Assembly (NCBI GenBank): GCA_023374045.1
Contig: CM041776.1
Location: 116,607,793-116,671,792 of the forward strand
Direction: 5' to 3'
DNA: 64,000 nt
Origin: Limonium bicolor
Lineage: Eukaryota; Streptophyta; Magnoliopsida; Caryophyllales; Plumbaginaceae
Below the pieces are notes generated by a model. That model did not search any database. It was not told the DNA's origin and saw nothing but the letters and a program-made list of their open reading frames with translations. Every line of letters starts with the position of its first letter. Within the stretch, counting starts at the first letter, position 1. Positions 33,546-47,765 of this stretch are shown here, in pieces. A program made the translations under genes and the position numbers.

Positions 33546-35604
33546 TGTTAGTTGTACCCCAAAAATGTATAGTCCAAAAATGAGCACTAAGTCTCACATA
33601 AAATAATGGACTAAAGAGGATACATTAATAAGGAGAAATCAACTCCAAAAGTTAATATAACATGTAATACATCATTACATCAATAAAGAACACCGATATC
33701 AAGAGTGAATCAAAGAATATACTTTTACTAGTCCCAATGAATAGTAAATTATACCAATCACTCAAGACACAAATTAACATAGTTTAGGACAAATAAATCA
33801 TTTGGTAACAAACTAACACATTGTGAGCCTCGATTTTTAAACCCTATCCTATGTTGATTTATGTTGATCAGGATCTAGTCGGGTTTTAGGTCCACTTATA
33901 ACCTAAGTTTAATAACTAAGCCATATAACCATAATTATTAAAACCTAAGTTAGCTCACTGGAACCTATTATGAGTCGCCGCCTAATTTTAACCTAGATCA
34001 AATTAGGAAAGGAGAGTTCGGGTTCGGGGGCTTGATATTCAACTTAATTAGGGTTCAAATTACTTTCATTACCCCTAGAAGTCGTTTTTCGTCTACTTAG
34101 TTTATTTACGGCTTATTACGAAGTCGTTTTAACCTAAGTGCGCAAGCTTCTGTTTTTTTATGTTTTAGCAATTTTGACAGAAAGTAAAAGTGAAAATTAA
34201 ATTACCTAAACTAGGGTTTTAGAGGCAGAATTTGGTCAAATTTTGATGACATCCGTGGCCAAGGTCCTAATGTCCAAGCCCACGGACCCCGGTTAACCTA
34301 ATTATACAAGAAAGTTGAATTTAAAAGAAAATGAAAATTTGAAAAAGCCCGGGGCCACGGACAGGACGTCCGTGGGCCCGGACATTTTTAGAAAAACCTA
34401 AGTTTTGAAAATTTAAAATTCCGCCGCTGTTCGTGGGTGTTCGTGGCCACGGACAACCCATTCGTGGTCCCGGACCATAGGTCCGAGGTCATAGACCACC
34501 CACGGACAGGGGTTTTCTGGTGGTTCCCGACAGTTTTTTCGGCGCTCAAAATTTATGTACATGTAGCCTGAAAGATTTACAATATGTTAGTAATCAAAAG
34601 TTTTCAATTTGAAGTCGAATTAATCATGAAACTTAGCAAACAAGTTAAAGGGCAGGAGCAGAAGCAAAGAAAAACGCTAACCCAAGAGCCGAAAGGGTTC
34701 AGTTTGATTCCAAATTTTACAGAGAGTTAATGAAGTCGAGGGGAAGAAAAGAGAGGGCTTAGCTGAATTATAACCTGTTTTGCCTTCGGATTCTAGGTGT
34801 TTCTTCACGTCGGGATTCTTCGGAGGCCCCGTTAACGGCAGATTCGGAAGGACTTCGAACCGGGCTTCTGGTCACTGGTCGTTCTTGATGTTCTTCACAT
34901 TTTGGTGCTGTTTTGGTGAAGGTTTGATGATGGATGATGTTGTGGGAATTGGAAAAAAGTGTTTTGATGTTGATTTGTGAGATTTCGATGGAGTTTTGGG
35001 GCTCAGATATGTAAAAACGTGGGGAGGTTGTGACGCCTGAGTTTTTTGAAAGGTTAGGGTTCTTGAAGTTCTGATTTGATCAAGGGATAAGGTTCCTAAT
35101 ATAGGCCTCCTTAAAGATAGAAAAATCCGGTAAAAACTGAGATTTACCGACGTTTTAGCTCAAGGGCTTCCAAAAGGAATTTGACTATGAAATTTTAAAC
35201 ATGGGTAAAGGATGGTATTTCTGATTTTTCTAAAGTGGAATCGAAATTTTTGGATATTGGAATATTTTTAAATTCAATTTCTCGTCAGATTCAATCAGAA
35301 ATTGCTAGAAAATTATTGGAAATTCAAAAAATCAAAATTCTAATGCCATTATGCTCACAATGTTGTCCTCTATCATGGGTTAAAATTTCAATGCATTTTG
35401 AATCGATTTGTCCCTTATTTGGAGCAGAGAGAAAGCTCATAGGGGCTTAGGAGCCTTGAAAAATTATGAAAATGCCCCTGAAGATGACTAAGCTATCCCT
35501 AGTACTCTCAAATGTGCCGATCGAACTGGGAACCCTCGCTACTTGACCAAACTAGCCTATTAGTAGAGACTCTATTCCGGGGGGTTAAAATCTTGTGTAT
35601 AACA
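33546..35604 (-). repeat. LTR J, about 2.06 kb, minus strand
   Basis: Reads TGTTATACAC...CTAACA on the minus strand, with the polypurine-like GGGGGGCAATC just before its start. Contains AGGTCCACTTATA and GAGTCGCCGCC blocks typical of TAT/Ogre-like LTRs, and GC-rich CCACGGAC/GTCCGTGG stem-loops at 34250-34510. Possible left target duplication TAAGG (33541-33545), unmatched in the window. No gene. Confidence 0.55.
34250..34510. repeat. CCACGGAC/GTCCGTGG stem-loop cluster in LTR J
   Basis: Best unit at 34352-34379: GGGCCACGGAC, loop AGGAC, GTCCGTGGGCCC. Flanking units ATCCGTGGCC, CCCACGGACCCC, GTTCGTGGCCACGGAC and CCACCCACGGACAGG are partial. Confidence 0.7.
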
Positions 35605-35730
35605 GATTGCCCCCCGTCAACTAGACTTTGAAATGGAAATGAAAAGGCTAGTTGATGCTTGAGTGACACCCAAAATTTTGGATCTTAAAAGACCCAGCAT
35701 GCAATTGAAATCTTACAAATTGTTTCGAGC

Positions 35731-36125
35731 TGTTCTAAGACGCTGACTACCTGTGAGTAAAGTGGAAGGATGTCAAGTGATTCTAAGACGTCGACCACCT
35801 AAAGGTAAAAATGAAGTAATGTTGGACTATTCTAAGGCGCTGACTACCTATAATGAATGAAATAATGTCAAGCTATTCTAAGGCGTTGACTACCTATAAT
35901 GAATGAAATGATGTCAAGCTATTCTAAGGTGTTGACTACCTATAATGAATGAAATGATGTCAAGCTATTCTAAGGCGTTGACTACCTATAATGAATGAAA
36001 TGATGTCAAGCTATTTTAAGGCGTTGACTACCTATAATGAATGAAATGATGTCAAGTTATTCTAAGGCGTTGACTACCTAAAGTGAAATAAAGTTTGCCG
36101 AACATTCTAAGGTGTTGGGAACCTG
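35731..36125. repeat. 46-bp minisatellite
   Basis: Unit CTATTCTAAGGCGTTGACTA... repeated at 35827, 35873, 35919 and onward at 46-bp steps, almost identical in the middle copies and diverged at both ends. Confidence 0.93.
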
Positions 36126-36269
36126 TAATGCAAATGTAGTAGATGTCATGCAGAAGAAGATGATATGATATTCTAAGGGGACTTATTGCCACTGCCCACT
36201 AGTTCTTTTTCTCCCAAAAAGTTGACATGAGGATGGGGACTTATTGCCTCTGCCCTGCCAAATTAGATC

Positions 36270-36640
36270 ACGCTCCGTCTCGCACTGAAGATGATACTAG
36301 GTCTCGAACTGGTCTCGCACTGGATGATGACGCACAGGCTCGCACTGAAGAAGATGCATGGTCTCACACAGAAGAAAATGATGGGTCTCGCACTGATGAA
36401 GATGATGGGTCTCCACTGAAGAAGATGCATGGTCTCGCACTGAAAGAAAATGATGGGTCTCGCACTGAAGAAAATGATGGGTCTCGCACTGAAGTCTCGT
36501 ACTAAACGGATGAAGAAAAAGCTGGATCTCACACTAATTCTAGGTATCGCACTGAATGAAGATGCTAGGTCTCGTACTAAATGACAAAAATGCAGGGTCT
36601 CGCACTGATTTTGGGTCTCGAACTAAAAATGAGTTAGGAA
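36270..36640. repeat. GGTCTCGCACTGA tandem array
   Basis: More than ten copies of GGTCTCGCACTGAAGAAAATGATG and variants (24-30 bp). It gives long Ser/Arg/Glu-rich open frames on both strands that are repeat artefacts. Confidence 0.9.
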
Positions 36641-38299
36641 GATAATGGTCTCGTGCAAATGATGAAAACAGATTACTGGAGTGCCAAACATGGCAATGAT
36701 GATAAGATGTATGCAATCAAAAATTATGAAAGATACTTGTTCAAAACAGGAAACTGTTGGAAAAGGTGTCAAACATGACAATGCCAGAGAAAAACTCTAC
36801 TGAAAAAGGAAAGTGAAATGATCATTTGCTGACTAAGAATTACAGATTTTCAACCTGTTTCTAAGATGATGAACATGCCACTGGTGGAAGTGTTGGTGTT
36901 GTTGTGGTGCTAAAGGCTTTGGGTTTCAATTGTGTTGACATGGCAATTGTTGGAACCAACAATTGCCCCCATTATTTTTTCCTTAGGACAATCTGAGCTA
37001 GAGTTCATGGCAATCGATCGGGACGATCGATTGCCCCTAGTATTTTCTTTGATTAAATGTGTGAACGAGTCTCATCCTCATAAGGTCAAGGCTTATGTTT
37101 AGATGTGGTGCTTCCTAACCTACACTCAGCGTGTTTAATGTTTGTACTTGTGTTCCTGCTCATGGTCACAACTGCTAGACCATTGAATTTGACATTTGGT
37201 GGATTTACGCATTCGATCTATTACTATCACGTGATTAGATACACAACTATCAAGTCGGAAGTCTTTAATGCTTATAACGTGGCCATAGGGTGTCATGAAA
37301 GACGACGGGATCATGGAGGGATATTTGAGGTTTGTGGAGTTTAAATGGGTGACCGAAGCTGCAACTTGTGTCTTCTCTCAGATTCATCTTCCTTGTCTTA
37401 AAGTCGTCTAGCTGCTTCATGTTGACGTTGTTTTTGAGTTTCTGGACCTAAAATTATGAAGTTGTCTTTTACACCATTTCTATTTTTGTCATTTGGATTT
37501 CTTTGAGGCACTTTGGGTTGCCTTTTTGTTTTATCCTTTCTTGACTTTGCCTTCGGGGTTCTTGTGTTTCCCGGTTTTGAGTTTTGAGAGCTGTTTTGAT
37601 GTGAGCTCTCTGGGTCCTGTGCCACTTTGGGACCATTTGCGGATCGCTTCGTCATACTGATAGTGGCATCACTTCTTTGGACTGATTAGATTGTTATCTG
37701 AGAGTCGGGCTCCTGGCTTCCTTTGGTCACCGGGTCGGTAATTAATCATTGGCTGGGTGATTTTGTAGAGTTCATAATATTGAAAAGGGATAGCGGGGGT
37801 GCCTAGGGTTTAATGACAGGGTTACAAGCTTTTGGCTATGTGGTGCTGTACCTAGGTGCTTCGTCATTCTTGATAGTTGTGTATCCGTTCTTTGTTACTT
37901 TTCGCAGGTCTAAGAGTAAATTTACAAATTATCTCCTTCGGTCGGAGTTATGCCATTTACCTTTTCCTTTGTATGTGGTCTCACCGGAGTCGTGTAAGAA
38001 TGACGCGCTCGCTCACTCATGGTTTTCCGCTTAAGACACTCTCGTGAATTTTACTCAGAGACTAGTTCACACGCTTAAACGAAAGATTAAAGACGATGAT
38101 CCTGAGCTCAGATTGCCCCCAGTATTGATTTGGGGTTTATGACAACACTTAAACAGATGTTGCTTTTAGAATGCTTTTTGGATGTTTTGATAGAGACTGT
38201 GGTGTGTGGACGGACATGTTCACCCTTTTTAGAAACAAAAGACAAGTCGTTCTATTCTGTTGTCAGAAAATAATTATTTCATGACTTTTTCTTGAAAAA

Positions 38300-41200
38300 T
38301 AATTTTTTTTGCGCAGCGGTGAAGTAGGCGCTACCAATGGAATTCTACCAGTAAGAGAACGGAAATTACCGGCAGCATGGGTCGACATGCTACGCAGTCG
38401 AGATAACCCGCTATACAATAATAAGAAAAGCACTACGAGTGCAATGGATAAGAAAAGTTAAGCGGCATGAGTACCAGACAGTGGTCCGAATGAGCATAGC
38501 AGTGGGATAATACAAAGCAAGAGAATTAAGACTACCGGAAGGTCCAGATAGAAACGGGAACTCCAAACCCCATTCGATGAGAAAGATTACAAAACTTGCC
38601 TGACATAGCGCAGACGACGATAAATACACGTACAAACTGTATACCGGAATAGGACTACGATATAGTGCCTAAAGGGGAATCATTACTTAGAAACCCCGAC
38701 ATAATGTGTGGAAACGGGAGCGAGGATTAAGACAAAAGAAAATAACAAGGGGATTCCCCTCAGAAAGAGGAACGCCCTGACAAATGACAGTGCTGTCAAA
38801 CCAACCAGGAAACTGCCGGATGGCTAGTTATCCAAAATGAGAGAACATAGAAGGAGTCCCGAGGACTACCAAAGATATGGAAACTAGGTGGAAGTACCAC
38901 TACCGACGCACACGGTACCGGTAGCTCATCTTACATGGCACACTTGCCATAGCAAGTGCTACCACGGTTAAGCTACACGGAAAGCCATCATGGCGAGATA
39001 GGGGGAACACTACAGTTGTAGCAATACCGGATTGTAAATCCATTGGAACGGGAAGATAAGACCTTGGAAAGGCCCGACGACCTGACCATGATGAGATGAG
39101 GTGACACACTAGTCAGCCGGGAACTGAACTTGGACGAAATACTCAATAAAATTAATATCCACAATGGTACAACCTACTACAACAATAACAACGAACAGTA
39201 CGGGTATGGACACCCATAACAACCCACGGGGAGAGAAAACCTAGGAGATCGCTCAGTGATCTGAGCAAAACACTACGTAAGTGATAACATACAAGGAATA
39301 TATTATAAATTACAATGGAGACTGTAACGGAACTGTTTCCAGCAGGAACGGGTAAAACTCCCAGAATGACCACTAAGGACGAGTAATAAACATTCTTCAT
39401 GGGAGATGTTGGTAAACCCCGGAAACAGGGATAGAGGAAATGAACTTAAGCTATAACCTACTAAGGGTTAAAGACATACAATCCCGATAGAGGAAAGCTC
39501 ACAGAATTACCCCCACAGAGCGGGCATAGTCGAGCCGAACAAACTGATGAATGACAGTTAGTATTGTTTGCCTAACTCATTAACACCGAAGTGTGATTGG
39601 TCACTGATGGTGGCGTAGTCAACAAATGTTGAACGAAGCGTTGAGATTGAAGCACATGATGGCCTAGATAAATATCCGATTTAGACACCGTAAGGCAGAC
39701 GCCTAATACGAACCTAACCTTGATTGCTAAAAGACATAAGCCTAGTAAAACAACAATATTGTCACAGACACGGATAACCTCAGATCACCTGAATAAGCTT
39801 CCATAGCAGGATGCAGGATGAAGGATGCAGCAAACTTACCATGAAACCGATACTACATTTAGTATGTAACCTAACGGTGGATAGTGTTCAAAGGACCAGA
39901 AGCTTATGAGGATAACCTACAGATGAGTAAGAGTACAAGTAATGAACTGAGACATTAAACACTAAGAACTACGAGCCATAGATGTTAACTACATTAGAGC
40001 CCGAGGCGCAGTAAGTTATAAGAGAGCTTATTTAAGCCATAAAGGAACTACTAATTCTTAGATGTGAACCGTTACCAAACCTGTAAGTTAATTGTGGAGG
40101 ATATTGCCGGATAGGCATCAATAAGAATGATGAGATGGTATATTGTCAGGGGCGGAGAACGAACCATTCCTCTTTAGGGTGGGGATACATCTCCTTGGTG
40201 TGAGGCCAAGAGTGGGAATAAACCCTCAAAAAGGGTTTTCACTTATTAGAGATATAATACATTTGTTAGAGAATGAAAACTGTAAACCTTGAGATTACCT
40301 TGGAACATACCAGATACACTTGAGTAATAAGGAAGGCTGCCAAGACAGACCTCATATCCAGCACCAAGGATTTAGGAATCAGTAATCGACAGAGATAAAC
40401 ACTGTGAGTGCACGGTATAGCACGTCAAGTGACCAATGCTCAGAAGAGCTTGTGATTAACGGATGACTTCTTCAGTAACCGGTTAATTACATGGTAAACA
40501 ACATCATAAAGGATGAAAGAATGTGAGAGAAATTAGACTACTTATAAACCTGAGATTGAAGCAGAACACCTTCATATTAAGAGATGACCATTTTACAACA
40601 CGGTATGGCAACCGCCATACACCGAAATGAGAGAACCCTAGTGTGTTTACACTATGAAGGGAATTAGCATGAAATAAAATGTTAAAATAAGTGAGTAAGT
40701 AGTTGCACCATCAATGAGCAACATGGTAAGGACCAACTACCACGGTAGTAGTGGTCGTGAGTATAATACCTATATAAGTGGATTAAGTCATGGTGCGCAG
40801 TAAAGTAAACCATTATGTATGAACCGTCAAATATTGACACTGAGGCAATTAGATTTATGAACTTAGACTGATATAAGTAAGGGAATAAGATGGTAGACGA
40901 ACTACGCGTTGATGCCAGTAGTCTGGACCTGGTTAGGTAAGATTTCACAGGAAGCACACTACCCATTCCTTAAGGAACTGGAAGTGCATTCCTAGCAGAC
41001 CAAATATGAGAAACAAGATAAGAGGCTCTATGGAAAGAGACATCAGTCACTATGAGACCGAATCAGTACGGGATACAGAAAGAACTAGAGCATACAATAC
41101 CCAAGAACATAGTAAATGCATTTCCCTTGATTAAATTAAAGAAGAACAATAAGTGTTATTATGGAACGATGAAGAGGAGATCGACAACAGAATACTTCAT

Positions 41201-43276
41201 GATTAGCAATAGCTAAACGTGTGACAGACACTACGAGTTTGCTAAAATGAGATGTGGGACGACTGCACCCCACAGGGGCTTGCAGGCCTGGCACGCTCAT
41301 TTATGAGTTAGTCGGGTAAGTAGTAATGTACCAATAAGGTACCCCATGCATGTGGATGAGTGGTGTAAGGAACACGGGAAGTAGTCGACTCCGTACCACG
41401 GACAACGACCCAAGATCAGACAAGAGAGCAGCTACTACCACAAACGGTGAAGGAAGAGAAGAATTCAGATTGAACCAACAACACAAAGGAATCAGAGAAC
41501 AAATAATTAAGGACTATGAAGTGCGAGAAGCACGGATTGTTAAGTACAGACATTGGACATGTCTTAAGAAGTTAAGGATAAACCGTACAGCGCAATAAGC
41601 ACTAAACAGTTGTTTCAGATTAAGAATCATCCTCAGACCAAAGGTCAGTTGGAAAGAACGATTTAGACACTTGACAAAACACTAAGAGTATGAACATTAG
41701 ATCTTCAGGGAGAATAGATAGATGAGTTACAACTCATTAAGGTCATGTATAATTAAAAAACACGTGTCCATTGAGAGACCAATAATTCTAAACCGTAAGG
41801 AGGCACAAGGATATACAATACTATGAAGGATAAGAAACACAGTTAAGCCTAAGATTATCAGAGTCGCGCAGCGGAAGCTAGTGGATTGGTACCTTTGAGG
41901 TTAGACCAAACTAAGTAAGAAAATGGTATAAGCACCGTTAAGAATCCTCGATACAAGAGACTAAACATTAACATAGTTATGACCCTCTGATGAATTATAA
42001 GTGAGTTAGATGACATGGAAGCCAAAATGCTTGTGGTGAGAATTAGACATCTTGAACCTATGTTCAAGGATGAGATAATGTTGATTACGTGGGTGTAATC
42101 CATTTTAAGGGGGGTAGAGCGAAAACCGCTTAGCGTATGTTTATGTACTAAGTACATAAACTACGTGTGCATAGCACAAAAGAATTTGAGAATTTGTTCT
42201 ACATAAACATTTTGAGATAAATCATGGTTATTGCACACAGAAGATGTGAATACCATACATATTAAGTACCTACCTTGTTAACTCCGGTGTGAGTACAAGT
42301 TAACAGAACTGGTGAAGAGGATTAAAGAGACTTAAGGAATATGGAATGTATGAGATATGGGTCGGTATGAAACTACATGTGAGATAAGAATAAGATAACA
42401 CTATGATATATTATTTGATATTAGTATGAGGAAGAAGATAGTAATGCTATGAGATATAAGATGGTGAGAGTTGATATGGGAGTGATATAGAACTTAGTAG
42501 GAATTTAAGTCCTGAGGCAAGTATTAAGAGATGAACTGGGAATGATTGATGGACTGAGTCCACACCTTGGAGATGTATGATTCCGACTACAAAGACTAAA
42601 AAGATGGAAAATTGGACATGAGTGAATTATTTGATGTTTGAAAATGATGTGGGAGGTGGAACTTGATTTTCTAGGGATCAAGGGAAACCAAACACAAATT
42701 GGGGTGGAGGGATAGTTCAACACTGATGCTGATCACATCAGGGTTGGATGATTCCTGAAACTCCCTACCAGTGGTCACAATTAAATCACGCTATGGATAG
42801 TGGCTTTAGGATAAAACAAAATTGGAGTTGACTGTATTTTCAAATAGAGGGAATTATCCCTCACTTGACCTCGTAAAAAGGATTTCCTTTTTACTGAGTC
42901 TCGCCCATGAAGTCGAGGACGCATGAGCCTTTGTCTTCGGACCGGTGACATGGGGAGAATAGAGTTGTTTTGTATTCTGGCCCATGGTGACGAGGATGAA
43001 TGAGCCATTATCTATGGACCGGTGACATGGGAGAATACGATGAAAATTATGTGATTGTTTTAATCATCAAAAGGATCAGAGGAAATTTTGAGTGCTACAC
43101 ATGCTTAAGCATGTTGTGTGATATTTGAGTATAGAATATGATAGACCTAATGGGTCAATAAGTTTACGAATGTACAGGTTTGATCTATATGATCTATGGA
43201 ATGATGTAAGACATGTATTCTAATAAGATAAGATGCATGGGAACTTTGGGGACAATGTTCTTTTAAGGGGGTAGAT
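38300..43276 (+). mobile_element. Element B internal region: decayed Ty3/gypsy gag-pol and 3' spacer
   Basis: Almost no open frames, but pol landmarks can be found: an RT-like ACAACACGGTATGG (near 40590, TRYG), integrase HPQT-GQLERTI-TLDK at about 41620-41690 and LDLQG-ID-LQLIKVMYN at about 41700-41750, each with stops. PPT1 is at 42103-42119; then a non-coding spacer of about 1.1 kb shared with element C (for example 42630-42790); then inverted repeat GAACTTT...ATGTTC and PPT2 at 43261-43275. The 5' LTR is absent, so the left end is truncated against element J near 38300. An AlkB segment was not recognised but cannot be excluded at this decay. Confidence 0.65.
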
Positions 43277-46200
43277 TGAAATACCCAAACCTAAGTATGC
43301 TAAGTGAACATCAATTTATGATGTGTAGTTAGGCTAAAATATGCCTTAGAAAGATTGGTAGACAGTTTAAACCACGGAAAACACAAGAAAACACCTTAAG
43401 GGCAATTTAAGCAAAAATGTGCTATAAGCTTGAAGTGACTTTGATTAGCACCAAATACCATTATAAGACTTTACTAACATGCTAATGGACATGTTAAATC
43501 AATTACCAAAGAAAAACCAAGCTCAAAAACAAGCTTAAACACAAAATGTGCTTTAAGACTCCTTAAAGCACCTTTTTGAGAAATTGTCTTAGAAATGGGT
43601 TTTGAGTGGCTAAATGCCTATGATTACACCTTAATCAACATGTGTGCTAATTAGTATCACATTAGGAAGTCTAAATCAATGGGAAACCAAAAATTTCACA
43701 AATATGTGCACTAGTTTATGAATAGTGCCCAAATAGTACCTAGTTTAGCATTAAGTCAACATAAGTTAATTAGTTGGTCTACAAAGACCATGTATAGCCT
43801 TATCTAAGGAGGGGGCGGTTTTCTAAGGGATGAGTCATCATAGACTTCATCAAATAAAAAAGAAAGTGAAGAAAAGTAAAGAAAGTACTATTTACTTTTT
43901 AAACAAAATATCTTCTTATAAGCTACCTTTCTTCTTCTCTCTCTTCATTTCTCTTCTTCCCACCTGTTTCTTCTTCCTCTTATCTTCCAAGGAAAACGTG
44001 AAGCTCCATCCATGGCTCCTCACCTTCATTCACTTGCCATATTCAACTCCAACCTCCAAATCCAAAACAAATTGCATATTTGTCTTAGTTAAGTCAAGGC
44101 CCTCCTTTCTATCTTTTCAAATACTTGAAAGCTTTAATTTGGAGCCATGGAAAAAACTCCATTGATGGAAGAAAATCAAGTTTGAAGAGCCCATCTGGTT
44201 CTCCATTCATTCAAGGTAAGAAAAATGTAAGAAAAATCATATTTCCACCATTTCTTACATGGCCAAAAAACCACTCATTGAGCCTTGTTTTTATGCCTTG
44301 TTCTAGCTTGTTTTAATCACCAAGGACTAGTGGAGGTCCTCTTTCATTCATTGCCCAAGTCTACTCTTGAGACTTCAAGCTAATATCCACTAATGCCTTA
44401 AAACACATCTTTAACCTAGGGTTTCTCTTAAGGATTAGGTATTGTTTAGCACTCATTAGAGTCATTGTGTATTGATAGAAATTGGCAAAGGAAATTAAAT
44501 GGGTGGCCGAGATTCATTCAAGAAGAAGGTCTAAGGAGGAAGTTAAGATAAGTGAGAAAACAAGGTAAAATGCTTACCTAATGGTGGTTTAAGTTTTAAG
44601 GATGAAGTTTAGGTGAGTACTAATGTGGCTTAGAGCTTACATTATGTAATGGGTAATATAACCTAGGATAAAGAATTTAAACAAGCTTATGAACTTGTGA
44701 TCAAGAAGCCATGGAAATGAGTTAGTAAGTAAGCTTAAGGTGAATTAAGAGAACACTTATATTGCTATGGGAGCATTGTGTGTGTATTTGCAGGTCGAAA
44801 GCTTTTATATGTGGAGATTCAGTTGTTTAAGTTAAGTCATTAAGGGCCTAAGAGCCATGTCATTTAAGAGCCTTAGTGCTATGCAATTTAAATTATCGCA
44901 CTATATTGAGTTTGTTATGAATGGTTGGATTTGGTGAGAAAGTATGACGAGAAAGGATTTGATGTGTGTGAGATGATTGAATGAGAAAAACAATGCTTAT
45001 GGGCATGATAATATACTAGAGGAGCTATGTCGAAATTTGAGTAGAAAACAAGTGTTTAGGTGGTGGTTGTGAGTTAATATGTCCTAGAGATTTCTATGAG
45101 GAATTAGAGGATTGGGGGGTGTATTGAACACACCAAAGTCATGGTATGGAGAATGGTAAGACTTGTGCAAATTTGGAAGAGAAGGTGTATAATGCTTTAA
45201 GATGATTTAGGTATGAACTAGGGAATATAACAATGAGAAGTCTTGATATCTTGTGTAAGTTGTGAAGATGCTAGTAGTGGATTAATAAGGTCATAGTTGG
45301 ATGGTATGAGTGGACTTGGGTGATGGAAGTGAAAATTGAAGGAGAATGTTGTCAATTGTCAAGGAAAATGACTAGGAATGTAAAAGAGCGCGTGGTTATG
45401 AGAATGGTGAGTAATGGGTAAAGGAGATGGAAATGTCTAAGGAGGGTGTAGCATGGACAAGGTAAATGAATAACAATGTTAAGGTGCTAAGAAGATGGGA
45501 GGAAATGTATAGGTAAGTTCATGAGTTTAGGTGTTGAGTAACAAATGGAAATGAGAGGAATTTGTGCATGAATATGCAAGATGACTTGAGGAAGTTTTGG
45601 TGAATGTACTGAAGATGGAAAATGATGTTTATGAAGTGGTAAAAACTGTTAAGGAGGGAACACTTGGGTTGGTTGAAGTTTTGGTAGGCTACAAGTTGGA
45701 AATGTAAGGAATTATATGATAAGTGTTAGGAGTTTTTGTAAGAGTTTAGTAAATGTTTAAGAAGATCTTTGGTGGTTGTTTTAATGAGTTTGGTGGATGT
45801 TTTAGGTGAGTTTAAGTGCATAAATGCATTAGGACATATGGGGGAACTTGTGGAAAAGTTTGGGAACAAATAGACAATTTTGGGAAGTTTCTGCACTGGA
45901 CCGACCCAGTGGACCGACCCTGCCTGGGTCGGTCGGACCTTGTTAACCCAGCAGAAATGTCTCTGGAACGGACTGACCCAGAGGGCCTGGGTCGGTCGGC
46001 CTAGCTTTGGGTCGGTTGGGCAAAATTTAACAAACGAAAAGTTTCGGTAATGGACCGACCCAGAGGTTTTAGGTTGGCTGGGCTGCCCTTGGGTCGGTTG
46101 GGTAAGTTTAGAGAACGGAAAAAAATACTAGAATGGACCGACCCAGGGGTTGGGTCGGTCGGTGGGTCGGTCGACCCTTAAGATTAAAAAAAAAAAGAGA

Positions 46201-47765
46201 AAGAAACCCTAAGAGAGTTTAGTGTATTAATGGTACCCCATTAAGAGGGCATTGATGATTAGAGGTATAAAGACCTAATGGATTAAGTTAAGAATGAACT
46301 TAAAGTTTAAGGTTAAGTTTGTAAGATTAAGTTGTAAAACTTAAGAGGTGTTAGGTGGGGATCATTATGGGTTAAGTAAGTTATTAAGTTGAATTAAGTT
46401 AAGTGATTAACAACCTAAAACTGAATAAATGTTTTAGGACTTGGGAATTTGGACTCCAGAAGTGAGTAAACAACCGAACGACCAACAGTGAACGGTACAC
46501 TCTTCTTGTGACCTGCTTGCTAACGAGGTGTCCCTCGGCTTGTGTGCTATTTGTTTTTGTGTGCTCACTAAACAAGATAAAGCATGCAACCGGAACATTA
46601 TGTTATTGTATTGTTGTGTGATGTTTGAAAATAACACAACTTACCGTGAGAACCTACTAACTAACGTTTAGTAAGGAATCGAGTGAGACTAAGGAACACT
46701 CTCTAATATTAGTTTGTTAAAAACCGAAAGAGGTTTAACCAACAAACATGTTTGGGACTTCTACTAACTGGTACTTGGGGGTAGTGAGGAACCGGGACTG
46801 ACTCTGGTCATGCATGCTAAGGAAAAGGGGGTCGGTAACTAAAGCAGATCCGACTTCCGCTTAAGGACTTGTCTTCGGACTTGTTGCCTAGGGTCGATTG
46901 CCGGCTTAACTACATTGGACATCCAGCCAAGGTAGGAGGCATTAAGATGGTGCGGTAGGATCACCTAAATCCTAAATTATAAGATAGTTGTTTATTCAAT
47001 CAATGGAGTTAATAGCTCATTGGCTAGGGTTGCTTTTGACCCGACAAAAATAAACATTGAGGTAAGATACATTTTTTTCTATTTAAAGAGTGGTTTGTAT
47101 TCTATGATTAAGATAGGGTTTGAGATAAGTTGCAACCATTTCTATTTGAAGAATGGTTTGTTTTCTAAGACTAAGATAAGGAATAAGATTGAGGTAAGAT
47201 AAGGTTGGATTGAGAATAAGAGGAAACATAATTTAAGGAGTTAAATAATCGACTCAATAATTAAGGGAACACATTTAAGTCGTTCATTGTATTCGAACTT
47301 GATTGTTCATATTTGGCTTGTTGTTTACTGCACTTCCTATTATGTTATGCATCTAATCAACCTCCATGCTATCGACAATGGTCGTCGTAGCCACGTTAGC
47401 TTGGGGGCCATGAGAGGATCGTACCAGCATTTTTGCTGACCCCTTTGGGGGCTATTTTTGCTACACGGGTGAACGTCAGAAGGCGCCGCCACGAGAGTAA
47501 GATGGGGTAGACGTGTTTACGGGTAAGTGTGGCCTACGAGATGTGCATGTACACTCGTATGGAATTTTGAGTTAGTAAGATGTATAGGATGTGAGGGGAT
47601 TGTTGAATGATATGTATTTGGTTAAGACTTGTAAGTACTAATGTTCGGTATATTCTGTTTGTAGACTATGGCAAGGTCCTGGAATGTAATTGAATCCGCT
47701 GCTACGTTTGTATTTAAGGTGATAAGTTTGCGATAACCACAATTGGATCAAGACGGGGTGTTACA
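43277..47765 (+). repeat. Element B 3' LTR, 4489 bp
   Basis: TGAAATACCC...GGGGTGTTACA, collinear with LTR A over much of its length. Contains the palindrome at 43548-43571, the bZIP-type block at 43829-43839, GACCGACCC stem-loops at 45899-46160 and the terminal hairpin block CAGCA-TTTT-TGCTG plus CCCC/GGGG at 47425-47459. It abuts LTR D at 47766. Confidence 0.93.
45899..46160 (+). repeat. Four GACCGACCC/GGGTCGGTC stem-loops in LTR B
   Basis: At 45899-45934, 45971-45997, 46053-46099 and 46136-46160; start spacings 72, 82 and 83. Arms are one base pair different from LTR A (CCC/GGG instead of CCT/AGG). The second unit has a G-T pair and the third is longer and partly decayed. Confidence 0.85.

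Larger units (their letters stand above)
35605..38290 (-). other. Internal region of element J, non-coding with minisatellites
   Basis: 2.7 kb next to LTR J without any recognisable gag or pol. It holds a 46-bp minisatellite (35731-36125) and a GGTCTCGCACTGA-type array (36270-36640). The motif ATTGCCCCC recurs at about 35606, 36963 and 38112. One basic 85-codon open frame lies at 37655-37398 (minus), Lys/Gln/Pro-rich; I cannot assign it. A large non-autonomous derivative is likely. Confidence 0.4.

Noticed and set aside
37398..37655. Basic 85-codon minus-strand frame
   Set aside because: Composition looks like a disordered Gag tail but nothing identifies it; left as an unassigned note in element J.
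38300..42100. Search for a second AlkB segment in element B
   Set aside because: No HxD or RLNLTFR-coding stretch could be recognised; decay is too strong to conclude either way.
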